Positions 59,885 through 64,000 of a stretch of DNA of 64,000 bases are shown here, piece by piece. The translations under genes were made by a program, and so were the position numbers. Below the pieces are notes generated by a model. That model ran no database searches. It was given only the letters and a program-made list of their open reading frames with translations, and was not told the origin of the DNA. Source of the DNA: Pseudomonas sp. (GTDB taxonomy: Bacteria; Pseudomonadota; Gammaproteobacteria; Pseudomonadales; Pseudomonadaceae); NCBI RefSeq assembly GCF_030698175.1, contig NZ_JAUYNT010000039.1:1-64000 (forward strand), in the 5' to 3' direction. Within the stretch, counting starts at the first letter, position 1, and the number at the start of each line of letters is the position of its first letter.

Positions 59885-61387
59885 ATGTTGCCAACCGCTG
59901 CCAAGCATTTCCCGATGATCGCCGCCATTGACCTTGGCTCGAATAGCTTTCACATGGTCCTGGCCAAGGCCGATCATGGTGAAATTCGTATCCTCGAACG
60001 GCTTGGCGAAAAAGTTCAGCTGGCCGCCGGACTCGACGATCAGCGCCTGCTCAGTGAAGAAGCGATCCAGCGCGGGCTCGACTGCCTGCGCCGCTTTGCT
60101 CAGCTGATTACCGGTTTGCCGGAAGGCGCGGTGCGGATTGTCGGTACCAACGCCCTGCGGGAAGCGCGCAACTGTGCCGAGTTTATCCGCCGCGCGGAAG
60201 AAATCCTCGGCCATCCGGTGGAGGTAATTTCCGGCCGTGAAGAGGCCCGCCTGATTTACCTCGGCGTCTCCCACAGCAGCGCCGACACCCCGGGCAAACG
60301 CCTGGTGGTGGACATCGGCGGTGGCAGCACCGAATTTATCATTGGCCAGCGCTTCGAGCCCTTGCTGCGGGAAAGCCTGCAAATGGGCTGCGTAAGTTTT
60401 ACCCAGCGCTATTTTCGCGACGGCAAAATCACCGCCGCCCGCTATGCCCAGGCCTATACCGCAGCGCGCCTAGAGCTGATGGGTATCGAATACGCCCTGC
60501 ACCGTCTGGGCTGGCAAGAAGCCCTCGGCGCCTCGGGCACCATTCGCTCGATTGGCCTGGTGATCAAGGCCGCCGGGCATGGCAATGGTGAGGTCAACGC
60601 CGAAGGCTTGGCCTGGCTCAAGCGCAAAGTGCTCAAGCTCGGCGACGTCGACAAGCTCGAACTGGATGGTATCAAACCGGATCGGCGCGGCGTGTTCCCG
60701 GCCGGCTTGGCGATTATGGAAGCCATCTTCGATGCCATGAAGCTCGCCAGCATGAACCACTCCGAAGGCGCCCTGCGTGAAGGCGTGCTCTACGACCTGC
60801 TGGGCCGGCATGTGCATGAAGATGTGCGCGAGCGCACCCTGGGCGCGTTGATGGAGCGCTACCACGTCGACCTCGAGCAGGCCGCACGGGTTGAAGCCAA
60901 GGCCCTCGGCGCCCTGGAAAAAGTCGCGCCGATCTGGCAGCTAACCGACGACTGGCAGCGCGAGCTGCTCAGCTGGGCCGCGCGAGTGCATGAGCTGGGC
61001 CTGGATATTGCGCACTACCAGTACCACAAGCACGGCGCCTACCTGATCGAGCACTCCGATCTGGCTGGCTTTTCGCGGCTCGACCAGCAAATGCTGGCGC
61101 TGCTGGTGCGCGGCCACCGACGCAATATCCCCCGCGACAAACTCAGCGACTTTGGCGATCACAGCCAAACACTGCTGCGCCTCTGCGTGCTGCTGCGTTT
61201 TGCGATTTTGTTCCACCATATCCGCGGTGGCCAGGAGATGCCCCAGGTCGAGTTGATTGCCGGGCCGCAGAGCCTGGATGTGCAATTCCCCGACGGCTGG
61301 CTGCAGGCCAACCCGTTGACCCAAGCCGACTTCGCCCAAGAAGCCGAGTGGCTGAGCCGCACCGGCTTCAACCTGCGGGTACGCTAG
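59885..61387 (+). CDS. ppx: exopolyphosphatase
   Basis: A 500-residue Ppx/GppA phosphatase that degrades polyphosphate from the end. Seen: phosphate-1 motif IAAIDLGSNSFHMVLA at residues 12-27, the conserved REARN segment, EVISGREEARLIYLG, the second ATPase-like motif VVDIGGGSTEFIIG and the HD-like C-terminal domain (ILFHHIRGG). Start ATG 59885 gives MLPTAAKHFPMIAAIDLG, similar in length to the P. aeruginosa protein. A second ATG ten codons later is possible. Convergent with ppk, as in other pseudomonads. Confidence 0.95.
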   Translation: MLPTAAKHFPMIAAIDLGSNSFHMVLAKADHGEIRILERLGEKVQLAAGLDDQRLLSEEAIQRGLDCLRRFAQLITGLPEGAVRIVGTNALREARNCAEFIRRAEEILGHPVEVISGREEARLIYLGVSHSSADTPGKRLVVDIGGGSTEFIIGQRFEPLLRESLQMGCVSFTQRYFRDGKITAARYAQAYTAARLELMGIEYALHRLGWQEALGASGTIRSIGLVIKAAGHGNGEVNAEGLAWLKRKVLKLGDVDKLELDGIKPDRRGVFPAGLAIMEAIFDAMKLASMNHSEGALREGVLYDLLGRHVHEDVRERTLGALMERYHVDLEQAARVEAKALGALEKVAPIWQLTDDWQRELLSWAARVHELGLDIAHYQYHKHGAYLIEHSDLAGFSRLDQQMLALLVRGHRRNIPRDKLSDFGDHSQTLLRLCVLLRFAILFHHIRGGQEMPQVELIAGPQSLDVQFPDGWLQANPLTQADFAQEAEWLSRTGFNLRVR

Positions 61388-61545
61388 CCGCAGGCCGGCA
61401 TGGCGCAATCTGCGAGCCGATAAAAAGGCGCTGCCCCAATTATGCGTTGCAAAGCGCAAGTCCTGTAGCCTCTGTTTTTTGATCCAGATGGATATGGGAA
61501 AAAGAATGGCTGCCCTGCAGGATTGTCAGCGTACTCACGCTTGCT

Positions 61546-61632
61546 TCGCGGATAAATCCGCTCCTACACAAACCCGGCTCCGGCAACAGCTCCATCGGCT
61601 GACCAGCCCTGTAGGAGCGGATTTATCCGCGA
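61546..61632. repeat. REP doublet (REPIN-like)
   Basis: The 23-base unit at 61610-61632 (TGTAGGAGCGGATTTATCCG then CGA) has an exact inverted copy at 61546-61568, 41 bases apart. This is the Pseudomonas REP type with inner palindrome CGGATTTATCCG. Inverted REP pairs are mobilised by RAYT transposases encoded elsewhere. It occupies most of the ppx-ppk gap; the rest (61388-61545) shows no gene. Confidence 0.85.
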
Positions 61633-61715
61633 TTGGCCGGTGCAGACAGCACAAGCATCGAGACTGATTCCCTCTCTCGAAAGGTTACGTTCTTTACAAC
61701 ACGTAACTGGTACAG

Positions 61716-61769
61716 GGCTAATAAAAAACGCCCCGTCAGCTGAGCTGTACGGGGCGTTTTTTATTAGCC
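61716..61769. terminator. long bidirectional terminator ppx/ppk
   Basis: Twenty-one-base perfect arms (61716-61736 and 61749-61769) contain CGCCCCGT/ACGGGGCG with A-runs and T-runs, and the loop CAGCTGAGCTG is itself palindromic. It serves the convergent ppx and ppk transcripts. It is unusually long for an intrinsic terminator. Confidence 0.9.
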
Positions 61770-61785
61770 GCTAAAACCGCGCCTG

Positions 61786-63984
61786 CTAGCGCACGGGCGG
61801 CGGACTGGTGAGTTTTTCCAACAGCATGGTCTGGGCATTACGCGCGTGCTGATTGCCGCTCGGGCTGCTGCGTACATAACGGCCATCGGACTGCAGCAGC
61901 CAGCTCTGGGTGTTATCGCTTAGGTAGGCCTCAAGTTCCTTTTTCACCCGCAACAGCAAGCGTTTGCCCTCAATCGGGAAGCAGGTCTCGACGCGCTTGT
62001 CGAGGTTGCGTTCCATCAGGTCGGCACTGGACAGGTACAACTGCTCATCGCCACCGTTGTAGAAGTAGTAGATGCGGCTGTGCTCCAGGAAGCGACCGAT
62101 AATCGAACGCACATGGATGTTATGCGACACCCCCGGCACACCCGGCCGCAGGCAGCACATGCCGCGCACCACCATGTCGATCTTCACGCCGCACTGACTG
62201 GCCTTGTACAGGGCGCGGATGATCTTCGGGTCGGTCACCGAGTTGACCTTGAACATGATGTGCGCAGGCTTGCCTTCGCTGGCCTGCAGGGTTTCGCGGG
62301 CAATCATGTCGAGAATGCCCTTCTTCAGGGTGAAGGGTGCGTGCAGCAACTTCTTCATGCGCAGGGTTTTACCCATGCCGATCAGCTGGCTGAACAGCTT
62401 GGAAACGTCTTCGCAAAGCGCTTCATCGGAGGTCAGCAGGCTGTAGTCGGTGTACAGCTTGGCGTTGCCGGCGTGGTAGTTGCCGGTGCCCATATGCGCG
62501 TAACGAACGATCTCGCCATTTTCGCGGCGTAAAATCAGCATCATCTTGGCGTGGGTTTTAAACCCCACCACGCCGTAAATCACCACCGCGCCGGCCGCCT
62601 GTAAACGGCTGGCCAGCAGCAGGTTGGACTCTTCATCGAAGCGCGCGCGCAGCTCGATAACCGCCGTCACTTCCTTGCCGTTACGCGCGGCGTCCACCAG
62701 CGCATCGACGATCTCGGAGTTGGCCCCGGAGCGATACAAGGTCTGGCGCACCGCCAATACTTGCGGGTCTTTGGCGGCCTGGCGCAGCAAGTCGACCACC
62801 GGGGTGAAGGACTCAAAAGGGTGCAGCAGCAAGATGTCCTGCTTGCTGACCACGCTGAAGATGTTCTCGCTGTTTTGCAGCAGCTTGGGGATCACCGGGG
62901 TAAACGGCTTGCACTGCAATTCCGGGTGGCTGGCCAGCCCGGTGATGCTAAACAGCCGCGTCAGATTGACCGGACCATTGACCCGGTACAGCTCGCTCTC
63001 GCTCAGGCTGAACTGCTTGAGCAGGTAATCGGCCAAGTGTTGCGGGCAGGTGTCGGCCACTTCCAAACGCACGGCGTCGCCATAACGGCGCGAGAACAAC
63101 TCGCCGCGCAGGGCCCGCGCCAAGTCTTCGACGTCTTCGGTATCCACCGCCAAATCGGCGTTGCGGGTCAGGCGGAACTGGTAGCAGCCCTTGACCTTCA
63201 TGCCCTGAAACAAGTCATCGGCATGGGCGTGGATCATCGACGACAAGAACACGTAGTTGGCGCCAGGGCCGCCGATATCTTCCGGCACCTTGATGACCCG
63301 CGGCAATAACCGCGGCGCCGGGATGATGGCCAAGCCCGAGTCGCGACCAAAGGCATCGACGCCTTCCAGTTCGACGATAAAGTTCAGGCTCTTGTTCACC
63401 AACAAGGGGAATGGATGGGTTGGATCCAGGCCAATCGGGGTGATGATCGGCGCGATCTCATCGCGGAAATAACGCCGCACCCAGGCTTTGAGCTTCGGTG
63501 TCCAGTGCCGGCGGCGGATAAAACGCACATGGTGTTTTTCCAGCGCCGGCAACAACGCGTCGTTGAGGATCGCGTATTGACGTTCGACCTGCTCGTGCAC
63601 CAGCTCGGCAATCCGCGCCAACACTTGATGCGGCTGCAGGCCATCGGCACCGGCGGTCTCGCGGGCGAAGGTGATTTGCTTCTTCAGCCCGGCGACGCGA
63701 ATCTCGAAGAACTCATCGAGGTTGCTGGAGAAGATCAGCAGAAACTTCAGTCGCTCCAGCAGCGGATAGGACTCATCCAGCGCCTGCTCAAGCACGCGAA
63801 TATTAAACTTCAGCTGCGACAGCTCGCGGTGAATATACAAGCTGCTGTCATCCAGCCCCGGCACCACATACACCGCCGGCGTAGGCGCGGCGACCGGCTC
63901 AACTGCCACCAGTGTCTCCAGCACTTCAGCCACCACGGGCGGCTCTGCGGGCACGGGGTTGTCGCTGAGTCCTTCGGTATTCAT
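61786..63984 (-). CDS. ppk: polyphosphate kinase 1
   Basis: A 732-residue Ppk1 that polymerises the gamma phosphate of ATP into polyphosphate at the membrane. The two catalytic histidines are H478 (GFKTHAKMM) and H635 (EHSRIYYF); their 157-residue spacing equals that of E. coli H435/H592. N domain with NLDEFFEIRVAGLKKQ, head domain and two PLD-like C domains with MGTGNYHAGNAKLYTDYSLL are in place. Residues 1-40 are a proline/valine-rich extension absent from the E. coli enzyme. AGGA precedes the ATG at 63982-63984 by nine bases. The promoter lies beyond the window edge. Confidence 0.96.
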   Translation of the reverse strand: MNTEGLSDNPVPAEPPVVAEVLETLVAVEPVAAPTPAVYVVPGLDDSSLYIHRELSQLKFNIRVLEQALDESYPLLERLKFLLIFSSNLDEFFEIRVAGLKKQITFARETAGADGLQPHQVLARIAELVHEQVERQYAILNDALLPALEKHHVRFIRRRHWTPKLKAWVRRYFRDEIAPIITPIGLDPTHPFPLLVNKSLNFIVELEGVDAFGRDSGLAIIPAPRLLPRVIKVPEDIGGPGANYVFLSSMIHAHADDLFQGMKVKGCYQFRLTRNADLAVDTEDVEDLARALRGELFSRRYGDAVRLEVADTCPQHLADYLLKQFSLSESELYRVNGPVNLTRLFSITGLASHPELQCKPFTPVIPKLLQNSENIFSVVSKQDILLLHPFESFTPVVDLLRQAAKDPQVLAVRQTLYRSGANSEIVDALVDAARNGKEVTAVIELRARFDEESNLLLASRLQAAGAVVIYGVVGFKTHAKMMLILRRENGEIVRYAHMGTGNYHAGNAKLYTDYSLLTSDEALCEDVSKLFSQLIGMGKTLRMKKLLHAPFTLKKGILDMIARETLQASEGKPAHIMFKVNSVTDPKIIRALYKASQCGVKIDMVVRGMCCLRPGVPGVSHNIHVRSIIGRFLEHSRIYYFYNGGDEQLYLSSADLMERNLDKRVETCFPIEGKRLLLRVKKELEAYLSDNTQSWLLQSDGRYVRSSPSGNQHARNAQTMLLEKLTSPPPVR

Positions 63985-64000
63985 TTGCTCGTCCTAGGGG

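Overview
The window is a chromosomal segment of a high-GC gammaproteobacterium, almost certainly Pseudomonas in the broad sense. The evidence is near family-length products of typical Pseudomonas type (PckA, GshA, ArgA, GcvT/H/P, Rho, Ppx, Ppk), a 6S RNA directly behind zapA, and a gene order (pckA-hslO ... rimK ... amgS-amgR-tex-gshA-argA-argE ... gcv ... ubiI-ubiH-pepP-zapA-ssrS-ygfA ... ubiD-rho-trxA-ppx-ppk) that matches what I remember of the P. aeruginosa PA5192-PA5242 region. It is mostly core genome. The accessory parts are a BrnT/BrnA toxin-antitoxin pair at the left edge, a norR-hmp nitric oxide block, and many intergenic palindromes. No insertion sequence, prophage, CRISPR array or tRNA was seen.

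Layout. 0-1 kb: brnTA. 1-6 kb: pckA, hslO (Hsp33), hslR (Hsp15), then rimB, a 49-codon mini-ORF and rimK. 6-12 kb: a 1261-residue MASE1-PAS-GGDEF-EAL protein and the AmgS/AmgR (EnvZ/OmpR-type) two-component system. 12-20 kb: tex, gshA, an RMF-like small protein, argA, argE. 20-28 kb: a CYTH-CHAD protein, an orphan GspE/PilB-type ATPase, a 7TM-DISM diguanylate cyclase, a stomatin/NfeD pair, a DUF2804 protein and a small membrane protein. 28-33 kb: the glycine cleavage operon gcvT-gcvH-gcvP. 33-41 kb: an Fbp/Hit-type iron permease and its binding protein, separated by norR, hmp, an AI-2E family permease and a four-helix membrane protein. 41-47 kb: ubiI-type and ubiH hydroxylases, a hotdog protein, pepP, a YgfB protein, then the opposite-strand zapB-like, zapA, ssrS, ygfA set. 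47-55 kb: EVE protein, an HlyD-RbbA-YhhJ export/ribosome ATPase operon, a FliL-like protein and a quinone oxidoreductase. 55-64 kb: an iron-sulfur flavin reductase, ubiD, rho, trxA, ppx and ppk.

Themes. Several genes concern translation and stress: RimK/RimB on ribosomal protein S6, Hsp15, an RMF-like protein, the RbbA homologue, 6S RNA and AmgRS. Others concern ubiquinone (UbiI, UbiH, UbiD plus a reductase), one-carbon/glycine flux (GcvTHP, YgfA) and polyphosphate (Ppk, Ppx, a CHAD protein).

Most unusual. Between rimB and rimK lies a 49-codon ORF whose first 19 codons duplicate the start of rimK with five differences, all synonymous, and which shares ATGA overlaps with both neighbours. The intergenic DNA also holds several repeat families: a TGGGRAG heptamer array clustered at 6-18.5 kb, a 51-bp element present in two identical inverted copies, palindromes with a shared centre but different stems, a 265-bp branched inverted repeat between trxA and ppx, and a REP doublet. 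These deserve a comparative look. I do not see a clearly new multi-gene system.
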